Below, piece after piece: positions 1 through 8,370 of a stretch of 64,000 nucleotides of DNA. The number at the start of each line of letters is the position of its first letter. The first letter of the stretch is position 1. A program made the position numbers and the translations under genes. The stretch lies in NCBI RefSeq assembly GCF_000011645.1, contig NC_006270.3:3308501-3372500 (forward strand). Direction: 5' to 3'. A model generated the notes under the pieces. The model was given only the letters and a program-made list of their open reading frames with translations. It ran no database searches and had not been told where the DNA came from. The stretch comes from Bacillus licheniformis DSM 13 = ATCC 14580 (GTDB taxonomy: Bacteria; Bacillota; Bacilli; Bacillales; Bacillaceae).

Positions 1-2250
1 GCCGCCCGCGATGACAAACGCCAGTTTTTTCGCAATCTTCATGTCGTGTTCAGAGATGGCGCCGGAAAGTTTTAACGATTCAGCACCGAGCAGGAGCGCC
101 GCATAGCCGGTTTCGCCCGTCACCGGAACTTTCTCTTTCACCGGCGGACGGTAGCCGCTTTCGGAAAGTGTCAGGACGAGTTTTTTGGCATCGTATAACA
201 AGTGATCCTGATTGATGCTGATTTGATCCTCTGCGGTTAAGATGTTCAGTTCTTTCGCTTCTTGAGCCGAAGTCGACGTTTTTGCAAGGGCAATTGTCTC
301 AAACGTCTTGATGGCGGCCTCCTGGATATCCGGTTTAACGCCTTCAGGCAGCCCTTTCAAGTAATTTAAATAAAGCTCTTTATTGCCTCCGCCGCCCGGA
401 ATCAGACCGACGCCTGTTTCAACGAGGCCCATGTATGATTCGCTTGAGGCTTGAACACGGGCAGCAGGCAGGCATAGCTCAGTCCCCCCGCCAAGCGTCA
501 TGCCGAACGGAGCAGCGACGACCGGCTTGGAACTGTATTTCACTTTCATCATCGTCTCTTGGAACTGACGGATGATCATGTCAATTTCCATATAGTTGTC
601 GTCTTGAGCTTCCATCAGCATCATCGCGAGATTGGCTCCGACGCAGAAATTTTTGCCCTGGTTGCCGATCACAAGCCCTTTATAGTTGGCGTCTACTTCC
701 TCGAGAGCAAATTTCAGCATTTGAATGATGTCCAGGCCGATTGCGTTGCTTTTCGAGTGAAATTCGAGCAGTGCGACATCATCGCCTAAATCGATCAAAC
801 TTGCCCCGCTGTTTTTCTTGATGACGCCTTTTGTTTCTTTGAGTGACGACAAATGGATCGTTTTCTTGTTTTCTTGAAGCGCCCTGTATTCGCCGCTTTC
901 AAAACAGTAGTAGAACGTCTTTCCGTTTTCCTTAAGGTAGAAGGTTTCATGTCCTTTTGCGAGCATTTCCTTCACCCAGTCCGCGACCTTCCAGCCCTCT
1001 GCTTCAAGCTTTTGCACCGAGCTTTTCACACCGATGCTGTCCCACATTTCAAACGGCCCTTCCGACCAGCCGAATCCCCATTTCATCGCCTGATCAACCG
1101 CCGTTATGCTGTCGGCGATTTCCCCTGTCAGCTCCGCCGAATATACAAGCGTCGGAGCTGTAATCTTCCAAAGGAGGCTTCCCGCCCTGTCATCGGAATA
1201 AACAAGCGCTTTCAATCTCGCTCCTGCGCCTTTCATTTGCTTGGCCGCTTCCAGTCCCGATGTTTTTAATGTTTGACGCGCGCTGTAGGTCATCGTCATC
1301 GGATCGAGCTCAAGGATGTCTTTTCCTTCTTTTTTGTAAAAACCTTGTTTCGCTTTGCTCCCGATCCAGCCTTTTTCGAGCATTTGTTCAATAAATTCAG
1401 GGAGCCGGAAAACGTTTTTTTCTTCGCCCGTGACTTGGTTATAGACATTTTTGGCAACGTGTGAAAATGTATCAAGGCCGACGACATCGAGCGTTCTGAA
1501 GGTCGCGCTTTTCGGGCGTCCGATCAGCGGACCTGTAATCGAATCGACTTCGCCTATCGTGTAGCCGCCTTTCAGCATTTCCTGAACCGTCACAAGCAAG
1601 CCGTAGGTTCCGATGCGGTTGGCGATAAAGTTTGGCGTGTCTTTCGCTTCAACAACCCCTTTGCCAAGAACGTCTTCGCCGAATTTCTTCATAAAGGACA
1701 GCACTTCGGGCTCCGTTTCGTCAATCGGAATCACCTCAAGGAGCTTTAAATAGCGGGCCGGATTGAAGAAGTGCGTTCCTAAAAAGTGCTTTTTAAAATC
1801 AGCGGACCTTCCCTCAGCCATCTGCCTGACGGAGATGCCTGATGTGTTGCTGCTGACGATGCTTCCTTGTTTTCTGTATTGATCGACCTTTGAAAACACT
1901 TGCTTTTTGATCTCCAGGTTTTCGACAACAACTTCAATAATCCAGTCGGCATCTTTAATCTTTTCAAAATCGTCTTCCATGTTCCCTGTGCTGATACGGC
2001 TGATATTCTTCTTTGAAGTCAGCGGAGCCGGTTTTTGCTTTAGCAGCTTTTGTACGGCTGTCCGTGCCAGCCGATTGCGCACATCCGGGTCTTCAAGGGT
2101 GCGGCCTTTTTTCCTTTCCTCATCTGTTAATTCATGCGGCACCATATCGAGCAGTAATACAGGAATCCCGATATTGGCTAAGTGAGCCGCGATGCCGGAA
2201 CCCATAACACCGGAACCGATAACGGCGGCTTTTCGAATATGCTTGACCAT
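1..2250 (-). CDS. fadN: Fatty-acid beta-oxidation multifunctional protein FadN (3-hydroxyacyl-CoA dehydrogenase / enoyl-CoA hydratase), 3' end outside window
   Basis: Reading leftwards the protein starts MVKHIRKAAVIGSGVMGSGI, a Rossmann NAD-binding fingerprint (GSGVMG). The N-terminal half is 3-hydroxyacyl-CoA dehydrogenase-like (SSNTSGISV, FNPARY, DTPNFIANR). The C-terminal part (beyond about residue 400) looks like crotonase, with the oxyanion-hole stretches FCVGANLAMM and GGGTELCLP. This domain order and length (750 codons visible, no stop before the edge) match B. subtilis FadN (YusL), which carries out hydration and dehydrogenation steps of long-chain acyl-CoA breakdown in the cytoplasm. 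The ATG at 2248-2250 is preceded by GGGGGAGGATC. In B. subtilis it heads an operon with fadA and fadE, which would lie left of the window. A FadR operator sits just upstream. Confidence 0.93.
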   Translation of the reverse strand, partial: MVKHIRKAAVIGSGVMGSGIAAHLANIGIPVLLLDMVPHELTDEERKKGRTLEDPDVRNRLARTAVQKLLKQKPAPLTSKKNISRISTGNMEDDFEKIKDADWIIEVVVENLEIKKQVFSKVDQYRKQGSIVSSNTSGISVRQMAEGRSADFKKHFLGTHFFNPARYLKLLEVIPIDETEPEVLSFMKKFGEDVLGKGVVEAKDTPNFIANRIGTYGLLVTVQEMLKGGYTIGEVDSITGPLIGRPKSATFRTLDVVGLDTFSHVAKNVYNQVTGEEKNVFRLPEFIEQMLEKGWIGSKAKQGFYKKEGKDILELDPMTMTYSARQTLKTSGLEAAKQMKGAGARLKALVYSDDRAGSLLWKITAPTLVYSAELTGEIADSITAVDQAMKWGFGWSEGPFEMWDSIGVKSSVQKLEAEGWKVADWVKEMLAKGHETFYLKENGKTFYYCFESGEYRALQENKKTIHLSSLKETKGVIKKNSGASLIDLGDDVALLEFHSKSNAIGLDIIQMLKFALEEVDANYKGLVIGNQGKNFCVGANLAMMLMEAQDDNYMEIDMIIRQFQETMMKVKYSSKPVVAAPFGMTLGGGTELCLPAARVQASSESYMGLVETGVGLIPGGGGNKELYLNYLKGLPEGVKPDIQEAAIKTFETIALAKTSTSAQEAKELNILTAEDQISINQDHLLYDAKKLVLTLSESGYRPPVKEKVPVTGETGYAALLLGAESLKLSGAISEHDMKIAKKLAFVIAGG

Positions 2251-2270
2251 GAAAGATCCTCCCCCACCTT

Positions 2271-2288
2271 TGAATGAATACTCATTCA
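2271..2288. promoter_or_regulatory. FadR operator upstream of fadN
   Basis: TGAATGAATACTCATTCA is a near-perfect 18-base palindrome. It matches the consensus I know for the B. subtilis fatty-acid repressor FadR (TGAATGAnTAnTCATTCA). It lies 20 bases before the fadN start, so it should overlap the promoter or early leader. Long-chain acyl-CoA would relieve repression. Confidence 0.9.
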
Positions 2289-2459
2289 TTTTTACTCCAA
2301 AAAAATAAACTCTCCTGTCTTCTTTCATCTTAAAAGATTTTGGAAGCGAGTTCAATAACTTGGTGCAAAATTTCTGAATTTTTTTCATCGGGTATGATCT
2401 TGCCGTGTTTACATGTTTCCCCGCTTTTGGGACAAACCAATAGAGAGGAGGTGAAGGCC

Positions 2460-2621
2460 TTGGTACGTGAAAGAAAAAATCCATCTTCTGCCGCAGTCAG
2501 CGCCGCAAGCATAAAAGGCAATGCAGGTCCGGATTATAAAAAGACGGATGCGGGCGGTAAACGGACAAGCCAAAACCAGCAATATAAAAAGCATAATATG
2601 GATGTTCCTGAAGATCACTAA
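2460..2621 (+). CDS. yuzL: Small YuzL-like protein (53 aa)
   Basis: Short, very hydrophilic protein rich in Lys, Asn, Gln and Ser (LVRERKNPSSAAVSAASIKG, then PDYKKTDAGGKRTSQNQQ, ending MDVPEDH). It resembles B. subtilis YuzL, which is likewise encoded divergently from fadN. I chose the TTG start at 2460 because AGGAGGTG ends six bases before it; an open frame continues upstream but lacks a ribosome binding site. No membrane segment or catalytic motif is visible and the function is unknown. The composition would suit a spore or intrinsically disordered protein, but that is only inference. Confidence 0.75.
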   Translation: MVRERKNPSSAAVSAASIKGNAGPDYKKTDAGGKRTSQNQQYKKHNMDVPEDH

Positions 2622-2696
2622 GCCCCTTTAAGCATCCGGTATAAATTTCCGCTGTGTTAGGAAATCTAAAAATAAACGCTAAAAGGAGGCAGACGC

Positions 2697-2945
2697 ATGC
2701 AGCAGCAAGGAATGACAACACCGCCGCCGGTCATTTCAACGAAGGACCATCTGTATTTGCAGGATATGCTGAACTGGAACCTGCTCGCGATGAAAAAAGC
2801 GCATTTTATGGCGGATCAATGCCAGGATCAGTCTCTTAAAACAGAACTCGACAGGGTCGGCCAAATGCACCATCACCATTACAATATGATATTGGAGCAG
2901 CTTCGTCAAAATCAAACGCAAAACCCGTCAGCATACATGCAATAG
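2697..2945 (+). CDS. Spore coat CotF-like small protein (82 aa)
   Basis: An 82-residue alpha-helical protein with a core of the type DHLYLQDMLNWNLLAMKKAH and a His-rich patch MHHHHYN near residues 58-64. The helix pattern and the charged/aromatic periodicity resemble the ferritin-like coat F domain found in CotF and its paralogues. The start ATG follows AAAGGAGG with good spacing. The next gene, beginning 11 bases later, is a second member of the same type, so the two are probably co-transcribed during sporulation and may form a pair. The exact B. subtilis equivalent (yusN region) is not certain. Confidence 0.75.
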   Translation: MQQQGMTTPPPVISTKDHLYLQDMLNWNLLAMKKAHFMADQCQDQSLKTELDRVGQMHHHHYNMILEQLRQNQTQNPSAYMQ

Positions 2946-2955
2946 GAGGTCAATG

Positions 2956-3297
2956 ATGAATCAGCAAAACCAACAGAAAATCGGCAATCAGGAAACCCCT
3001 GTCCCAAAGACGAGCGCGATGAACGACAGGGATTTTGTCAACGAACTGCTGACAACCGAAAAATATATGACGTCAGCATACTCGACGGCGCTTAATGAAC
3101 TAAGCCATGAATCGCTTTACCAGGCCGTACAGCCGCTGTTTAACGAGGCGCAAAACGCTCAGCGCAGATTGTACCAGGTAATGTTTCAAAACGGATGGTA
3201 CAAGGTGGAGGCAGAAGATGCCCAAAAAATCCAGCAGTCCTATCAGCAGTTCCATTCTACACTGCAAGACCAGTCGCCTTATCAGCAAAATCAATAA
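2956..3297 (+). CDS. yusN: Spore coat protein, CotF family (YusN-like, 113 aa)
   Basis: Gln/Asn-rich protein with a central coat F-type helical domain (DRDFVNELLTTEKYMTSAYS, later AQRRLYQVMFQNGWYKVEAE). The Gln-rich ends are typical of Bacillus coat proteins. Two ATGs are adjacent, at 2953 and 2956. The AGGAGGT at 2944-2950 is too close for the first, so I favour 2956. It follows the other coat F-like gene by 11 bases and ends in a strong bidirectional terminator. YusN of B. subtilis sits in the same neighbourhood; the assignment is by similarity and position. Confidence 0.8.
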   Translation: MNQQNQQKIGNQETPVPKTSAMNDRDFVNELLTTEKYMTSAYSTALNELSHESLYQAVQPLFNEAQNAQRRLYQVMFQNGWYKVEAEDAQKIQQSYQQFHSTLQDQSPYQQNQ

Positions 3298-3300
3298 ACA

Positions 3301-3336
3301 AAAAATAAGCAGAGGAATCTCTCTGCTTATTTTTTC
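3301..3336. terminator. Bidirectional terminator between yusN and yusU
   Basis: AATAAGCAGAG (3304-3314) pairs with CTCTGCTTATT (3321-3331) around a six-base loop, with A-runs before and T-runs after. It serves the convergent genes on both sides. The TAA stop of yusU (3327-3329) lies inside the right arm. Confidence 0.9.
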
Positions 3337-3578
3337 TGATTAGCCGCCCGGTGCGCTTCATTACGTTCTTTAATCTGGCGGATTACTTCTTTTATCCCCT
3401 GCTTCGCATCCGGATAAGCTCCGTTCCAATGCTTGGCGAGGGGCGGCATGCTTTTGGCGATATGGCTGTAGATGATCCACATCTTCACCTGTTCTTTCAG
3501 TTCTTCGTCCGTTTCGCCCAAAAGCAGTTCCGTATATTTCTCGACCAGTCCGTCCAGCTGCTCCCTGAGTTTTTCCAC
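3327..3578 (-). CDS. yusU: Hypothetical YusU family protein (83 aa)
   Basis: Small, charged, probably helical cytoplasmic protein (EKLREQLDGLVEKYTELLLG at the N-terminus, Lys-rich end). It corresponds to B. subtilis YusU, which also sits beside yusV; I believe this is a family of unknown function (DUF2573). Translation begins at a GTG immediately after the TGA of the FhuF-like gene (TGAGTG), so the two are translationally coupled. That coupling suggests a link to siderophore-iron handling, but no motif in the protein shows it. Confidence 0.7.
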   Translation of the reverse strand: MEKLREQLDGLVEKYTELLLGETDEELKEQVKMWIIYSHIAKSMPPLAKHWNGAYPDAKQGIKEVIRQIKERNEAHRAANQKK

Positions 3579-4319
3579 TCACGACACCCTTTCTTTATGT
3601 TTATTTCTCGGGCATGTTCTGCATTTGACGCCGTTTTCGTCTGTTGCATAATACAGACAGCAAGTCGTGCGTGTCCGATCCTCCGCATGCTGTCCGGGAT
3701 AAAACCTTTTGAGAGGGTTTTCGTCCTCACCTTCATCAAAAAGGCCTGGCTCTGCTTCGTAAAGAAGAAAACGGAAATCTCGCGCCGCCCGTGCCTTGAG
3801 CTTCGGATCTTCCTGAAGCATGTCGTACATCCAATACAGATAAACCGCAATATTTTCCCAAAGAATGTGCTTTGAAATCGAGAATGTCTGTCGACAGGCC
3901 TCGATCATGCCGCCCAAATGGCGCCTGAAGATATCTTCGGTCAATTTTTTCAGTTCTTCGGTGCGGTCCCCTTCGATAAGCTCAGCACCTTTGTGAAAAT
4001 AAAACGACGGCGTCCATCCTTGATCATCCGCTTCTATCTCCCACGATACGGAAGCCGGGTCGGCTGGGAGCCGTTTTCCGCAAACCGTAAACAGATAGAA
4101 ATGCAGCGCAGCAAGCATGCCGCCGCGCTTAACGAGCATTGAAGCCGCAACTTTTTGATTCGGAGCGTTCAGCCTGTCTTTTATAGCTTCTGCATAACGG
4201 CCTAAAAAATCCTCATCAAGGAGCATGTTTCCTTTAACAGAGAATAAGGAGCCGGTCTGCTTCGTTCCAAGGCGGAAACGAAGCAATGACTCAAGCTCCT
4301 CTTTTGTTAAATTAAGCAT
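3579..4319 (-). CDS. FhuF-like siderophore-iron reductase with C-terminal 2Fe-2S cysteines (246 aa)
   Basis: The C-terminus carries a CC-x11-CxxC cluster (TTCCLYYATDENGVKCRTCP), close to the four-cysteine 2Fe-2S motif of FhuF-type ferric-siderophore reductases (CC-x10-CxxC in E. coli, from memory). No membrane segment or signal peptide is seen, so it should be cytoplasmic, where it would release iron from imported hydroxamates by reduction. The start overlaps the end of yusV by eight bases and the stop abuts yusU, so it belongs to the yfiZ-yfhA-yusV-yusU operon behind a Fur box. Assignment rests on the cysteine motif and context. Alternatively it could act on a different chelate. Confidence 0.8.
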   Translation of the reverse strand: MLNLTKEELESLLRFRLGTKQTGSLFSVKGNMLLDEDFLGRYAEAIKDRLNAPNQKVAASMLVKRGGMLAALHFYLFTVCGKRLPADPASVSWEIEADDQGWTPSFYFHKGAELIEGDRTEELKKLTEDIFRRHLGGMIEACRQTFSISKHILWENIAVYLYWMYDMLQEDPKLKARAARDFRFLLYEAEPGLFDEGEDENPLKRFYPGQHAEDRTRTTCCLYYATDENGVKCRTCPRNKHKERVS

Positions 4320-5130
4320 GGGACTGAACCACCTGCTGGACGATGCATCTTCCTTTTCCGTACGGAATGCAGTGCGGCGTGCCGAAAAGCGGATCTTTCG
4401 TCACTTCGCAGTCCATTTCAAAAACGTCCTGTACAAGCTTGCAGTTGATAATGGATTCAGGCCGGCCTTCGGCATATATCTTTTTATCTTTAATCGCGAC
4501 GAGGTGATGGGCGTAGCGGCAGGCGAGGTTCAAATCGTGCAGCACCATCACGATCGTGCGCTTTTCGTGTTCATTTAATTCAAACAATAGGTCCAGAATT
4601 TCGATTTGATGCGTCATATCCAAGTATGTCGTCGGTTCATCCAGTAAAATGATATCCGTTTCCTGGGCGAGCGTCATCGCGATCCAAGCGCGCTGCCGCT
4701 GGCCTCCTGACAAGGAATCGACTGTACGCTCAGCCAGTTCTTCCATTCTTGTCGCTTTCAAAGCCCTTTGCACGGCCTCTTCATCTTCTGCTGACCATTG
4801 CTTCAGCCAGTTTTGGTAAGGATACCGCCCCTGCTTAACGAGCTGGAGAACGGTCAAGCCTTCCGGAGCCGAAGGGCCTTGAGGAAGAATGGCCAGCTCC
4901 TTTGCCACTTCTTTCGTCGGAAGCTTGGCGATGGAGCTGCCTTCGAGGAGCACCGAACCGCCCTTTGGCTTCATCAAACGTGCGAGAGACCGAAGGAGAG
5001 TCGACTTACCGCAGCCGTTGCTGCCGATAAATACGGTGATTTCACCTTTTGGGATCGTTAAGTTTAACTCATCAATAATGATTGTTTCTCCATAACCTAA
5101 GCTTAACGTTTCTGTTGAAATGGCACTCAT
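4312..5130 (-). CDS. yusV: Siderophore ABC transporter ATPase YusV (272 aa)
   Basis: Complete FecE-type ATPase with Walker A GSNGCGKST (residues 36-44), signature LSGGQRQR (about 140-147), Walker B IILLDEP (about 160-166) and a switch His in VLHDLNLA. In B. subtilis YusV is known to energise several permease pairs (bacillibactin and hydroxamate uptake) and is unlinked to some of them. Here it lies 17 bases after yfhA in the same direction, which suggests direct pairing with the YfiZ/YfhA permease. Eight-base overlap with the downstream FhuF-like gene. Confidence 0.92.
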   Translation of the reverse strand: MSAISTETLSLGYGETIIIDELNLTIPKGEITVFIGSNGCGKSTLLRSLARLMKPKGGSVLLEGSSIAKLPTKEVAKELAILPQGPSAPEGLTVLQLVKQGRYPYQNWLKQWSAEDEEAVQRALKATRMEELAERTVDSLSGGQRQRAWIAMTLAQETDIILLDEPTTYLDMTHQIEILDLLFELNEHEKRTIVMVLHDLNLACRYAHHLVAIKDKKIYAEGRPESIINCKLVQDVFEMDCEVTKDPLFGTPHCIPYGKGRCIVQQVVQSHA

Positions 5131-5147
5131 AAATGAAATCTCTCCTT

Positions 5148-6203
5148 TTATTGGTTTCTGCTTTTATACAGCAAGTAGATAAAGTAAGGGGCGCCGATCG
5201 CGGCGGTAAACACACCGGCAGGCACTTCAACGGGAGAAAAAAGCGTGCGGCCGATGATGTCGGCAATCAGCACGAGCAATCCTCCGATCAGCGCGGCAAC
5301 CGGCAAGAGGGCGCCGAATGACGATCCGACAAGCCTTCTTGCGATATGCGGGGCCATCAAACCGACAAAACCGACAGTTCCGGCAAAAGCAACGGCGATT
5401 CCGGCAAAAGCAGTGCTCAGAAGCAGGAGCAAAAAGCGGTTTCGCTGAACCGAGCTGCCCGCTCCTGTCGCCAGTTCTTCGCCGAGCGTCTGGATATTGA
5501 CGTTTCTGGCGGCGGCTGCCGATATCAGCAAAAGGACAAGCGCAGCCGGCAATAAAACGTTCACATCCTGCCAGTTGGAGCCATATACTGATCCGGTAAT
5601 CCAGACGTTCGCCTGGGACATTCTGTATATCGGTCCTTTTATCATAAACAATGTCGTCAGCGACTGGGCAAGCATCGAAAATCCGATTCCGATCAAAACG
5701 AGCCTGAAAGTTGAAGAGCCGTTTTTATATGAAAGAAAATAAACGAGCATTCCGGCGAGAGCCGCGCCGATAAAAGCGGCGACCGGGAGCCAGCTGATGC
5801 TGACCGTAAGCGCATTATTTTTATTGGAAAACAGCATTAAAAACAAGACAACGGCGACTGAAGCCCCGCCGGTCACACCGATAATATCCGGCGAAGCGAG
5901 CGGATTGCGGATCAGACCCTGGAGGATCGATCCGGCTGCCGCCAGACAGATTCCGGCAAACAGAGCAACCAAAATCCGCGGCATCCTGAAGGACATGATG
6001 ATCAGGTCATCGCCCGGATCCCCCATGCCCAAAAACGTTTTCGCGACGGCGCCCGGAGAAATAAAACGTTCGCCGATGCCGGCGCTGAGGATGACTGCAC
6101 AAGCCGTCAACACCAATAGGATCACGAATGAAAACAGCGCTTTTCTGCCGATCAACAATGAAATGCCGCCTTTTCCGATTCTCAGCGTGCGGTAATTTTT
6201 CAT
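5148..6203 (-). CDS. yfhA: Hydroxamate siderophore ABC permease YfhA (351 aa)
   Basis: FecCD-family permease with about nine or ten hydrophobic segments and the family hallmarks LIRNPLASPDIIGVTGGAS, GLMAPHIARRLVG and EVPAGVFTAAIGAPYFIYLL. It forms the membrane channel with YfiZ; its start overlaps the yfiZ stop by four bases (ATGA), indicating coupled synthesis. In B. subtilis YfiYZ-YfhA with YusV import schizokinen/arthrobactin-type hydroxamates. Slightly longer than the B. subtilis protein because of a basic N-terminal tail. Confidence 0.88.
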   Translation of the reverse strand: MKNYRTLRIGKGGISLLIGRKALFSFVILLVLTACAVILSAGIGERFISPGAVAKTFLGMGDPGDDLIIMSFRMPRILVALFAGICLAAAGSILQGLIRNPLASPDIIGVTGGASVAVVLFLMLFSNKNNALTVSISWLPVAAFIGAALAGMLVYFLSYKNGSSTFRLVLIGIGFSMLAQSLTTLFMIKGPIYRMSQANVWITGSVYGSNWQDVNVLLPAALVLLLISAAAARNVNIQTLGEELATGAGSSVQRNRFLLLLLSTAFAGIAVAFAGTVGFVGLMAPHIARRLVGSSFGALLPVAALIGGLLVLIADIIGRTLFSPVEVPAGVFTAAIGAPYFIYLLYKSRNQ

Positions 6204-7201
6204 TTTTGGAACCCCCTTCTCGCGATATAGACAAAAATGGGTGTCCCAATGATGGCTGTCATGACGCCGACAGGTACTTCTTCAGGCATGATCAGGTACC
6301 TTGCGCCAATGTCTGCGGTAACGAGCAGGATGGCTCCAAGCACGGCGCAGTACGGAAGAACCCAGCGATGGTCGTGCCCGACGATAAATTTAGCAAAATG
6401 CGGGATGACAATGCCGATAAAGCCGATCGGCCCGGCCACGGCGACAGATCCCCCGGCTAGCAGGACAATCGAAACCGCCATCAGCGCTTTAATCAGCCAC
6501 GTTTTTTGGCCGAGGCTTTTTGCCACTTCCTCCCCCATTGTTAAGACATTGATTTTGGATCCTAGCAAAAAGCTGATGATGAATGCCGGCACGATATATG
6601 GAAGAACGGAGACCAAGAGGCTGAGGTCGCGCCCCTGGACAGAGCCCGCAAGCCAAAACAGCGCCTGCTCAAGGGCTGCTTCATTAACGGAAAGCATCCC
6701 TTGCGTCAATGATGAGAACAGCGCTGACATCGCCGCCCCTGCAAGCGTCAGCTTGACCGGCGTCAGCCCTTCCCTTCCGAGAGAGCCGACAAAATAGACG
6801 ACAAGCGCGGCAAACGCTGCACCGAAAAAAGAGATCCATGCAATCGTCTGAAGCGAACCGACGTGAAAGAAAAACAGCGCTCCAACAACAAAGAAACCGG
6901 CACCCGCGTTCACGCCGAAAATTCCCGGGGAAGCAAGCGGGTTTTTTGTCATCGCCTGCATTAAAGCGCCGGCAACCCCGAGGGAAGCACCGACAGTTGC
7001 AGCAATCAGCGCGCGCGGCAAACGCACGTTTTTGATGACAAGATGTTCATTAGAGCCGCTGAAGCCGGTAAAAGCCTTGTAGGCCATCGACCATGACGTA
7101 TTCGTATAACCGTATACGATACTGGCGCAAACGGCGGCAGCCAGCACCAAAATAAAAGACAGTAGTGCGATCGTTCTATATTTATTCGTTCTTAAGAGCA
7201 T
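6200..7201 (-). CDS. yfiZ: Hydroxamate siderophore ABC permease YfiZ (333 aa)
   Basis: FecCD permease with multiple membrane helices and the conserved stretches TKNPLASPGIFGVNAGAG, GIVIPHFAKFIVG and EVPVGVMTAIIGTPIFVYI. First gene of the leftward operon, diverging from the yfiY binding-protein gene across a 152-base region that contains a Fur box. Length equals that of B. subtilis YfiZ. It should heterodimerise with YfhA in the cytoplasmic membrane and receive ferric hydroxamates from the YfiY lipoprotein. Confidence 0.88.
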   Translation of the reverse strand: MLLRTNKYRTIALLSFILVLAAAVCASIVYGYTNTSWSMAYKAFTGFSGSNEHLVIKNVRLPRALIAATVGASLGVAGALMQAMTKNPLASPGIFGVNAGAGFFVVGALFFFHVGSLQTIAWISFFGAAFAALVVYFVGSLGREGLTPVKLTLAGAAMSALFSSLTQGMLSVNEAALEQALFWLAGSVQGRDLSLLVSVLPYIVPAFIISFLLGSKINVLTMGEEVAKSLGQKTWLIKALMAVSIVLLAGGSVAVAGPIGFIGIVIPHFAKFIVGHDHRWVLPYCAVLGAILLVTADIGARYLIMPEEVPVGVMTAIIGTPIFVYIARRGFQK

Positions 7202-7265
7202 AAATTAAAATTCTCCTAGTTTGACTGAAACATCTACTGGTAATTGTATCAGATAACATTGATCT

Positions 7266-7280
7266 TGAAAATCATTTTCA
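7266..7280. promoter_or_regulatory. Fur box between yfiZ and yfiY
   Basis: TGAAAATCATTTTCA is a perfect 7-1-7 palindrome of the Bacillus Fur type (consensus TGATAATnATTATCA). It lies just upstream of the yfiY -35. On the other strand it touches a plausible yfiZ promoter (TTTCAA, 16 bases, TACAAT), so one site could control both directions under iron sufficiency. Confidence 0.88.
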
Positions 7281-7288
7281 ATTAACAA

Positions 7289-7317
7289 TTGACAAAATTC
7301 TGATCAAAAATTATGAT
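7289..7317 (+). promoter_or_regulatory. Sigma-A promoter of yfiY
   Basis: TTGACA (7289-7294), 17-base spacer, TATGAT (7312-7317). It starts nine bases after the Fur palindrome, so Fur bound there would block RNA polymerase. Transcription would begin near 7324, 30 bases before the yfiY ATG. Confidence 0.8.
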
Positions 7318-7353
7318 CAGGATGAATGACTTACATACCTAAGGAGGACACAC

Positions 7354-8331
7354 ATGAAGAGATGGTCAATTGTTGGATTTATCGCTTTGTTAGCGATTTC
7401 AATTCTTGCAGCCTGCGGCGGAGGCAAGGATGACTCTGCAAAGGGCGGAGAAAATAAAGATACGATCACCGTTAAACACGCAATGGGTACGGAAGACCAA
7501 GTGCCTGCAGACCCAAAAAGAGTCGTCGTCCTGACAAATGAAGGAACCGAAGCGCTTTTGGAACTCGGAATCAAACCTGTGGGTGCAGTCAAATCCTGGA
7601 CAGGCGATCCTTGGTATAAGCATATTCAAGCCGATATGAAAGGCGTTAAGCAAATCGGACTCGAAGGCGAACCGAATATCGAAGCGATTGCCGAGCTGAA
7701 GCCTGATTTAATCATCGGGAATAAAATGAGACATGAAAAAATCTACGACAAGCTTGAAAAAATTGCTCCGACTGTCTTCTCTGAAACGCTGCGCGGCGAA
7801 TGGAAAGACAACTTCTCCCTCTACGCGAAAGCGGTAAACAAAGAGGAAAAGGGCAAAGAAGTTTTAGAAGATTTCGATAAAAAAGTCAGCGAATTAAGCG
7901 ACAAGCTCGGCGACCAGAAAAAGAAACGGGTGTCGGTAATCAGATTTATGGCCGGCCAATCAAGGATTTACTATAAAGATTCTTTCCCGGGAATTATCCT
8001 GGATCAGCTCGGATTCAAGTATCCGGAAAAACAGGAAAAACTGTTTGAGAAACAAGACGACAAATTTGTTTTTATGACGGAAAATAAAGAATCGATCCCT
8101 GATATGGACGGAGATGTCCTGTTCTATTTCACATATAAACCTGCCGAAAGCAAAAAAGAAGCTGAAACATGGCAAAACGATTGGACAAGCGATCCGCTGT
8201 GGAAAAAATTGAACGCTGTAAAAACCGGAAACGCCCATGAAGTCGACGATGCGATCTGGACGACGGCCGGCGGCGTAAAAGCAGCGTATCTGTTCCTTGA
8301 TGACATCGAAAAATACTTTTTAAAATCTTAA
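7354..8331 (+). CDS. yfiY: Siderophore-binding lipoprotein YfiY (325 aa)
   Basis: Lipoprotein signal peptide with a lipobox ending LAAC (Cys at about residue 20). A FecB/periplasmic-binding type 3 fold follows, with the typical segments DPKRVVVLTNEGTEALLELG and ELKPDLIIGNK. It is anchored on the outer face of the membrane, binds ferric hydroxamates and passes them to YfiZ/YfhA. Length equals B. subtilis YfiY. ATG preceded by AAGGAGG. Transcribed away from its permease genes and ending in its own terminator, which allows higher expression of the binding protein. Confidence 0.9.
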   Translation: MKRWSIVGFIALLAISILAACGGGKDDSAKGGENKDTITVKHAMGTEDQVPADPKRVVVLTNEGTEALLELGIKPVGAVKSWTGDPWYKHIQADMKGVKQIGLEGEPNIEAIAELKPDLIIGNKMRHEKIYDKLEKIAPTVFSETLRGEWKDNFSLYAKAVNKEEKGKEVLEDFDKKVSELSDKLGDQKKKRVSVIRFMAGQSRIYYKDSFPGIILDQLGFKYPEKQEKLFEKQDDKFVFMTENKESIPDMDGDVLFYFTYKPAESKKEAETWQNDWTSDPLWKKLNAVKTGNAHEVDDAIWTTAGGVKAAYLFLDDIEKYFLKS

Positions 8332-8333
8332 GC

Positions 8334-8370
8334 AAAAAAGAGCATTTCCAGTTTGGAAATGCTCTTTTGT
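8334..8370. terminator. Bidirectional terminator after yfiY
   Basis: AAAAGAGCATTTCC and GGAAATGCTCTTTT form a long stem around a short loop, with T residues on either side. It serves yfiY and the convergent yusW. Confidence 0.9.

Noticed and set aside
6237..6797. 186-codon open frame on the + strand
   Set aside because: Antisense to the yfiZ permease gene; repetitive low-complexity translation, no ribosome site, no family resemblance.
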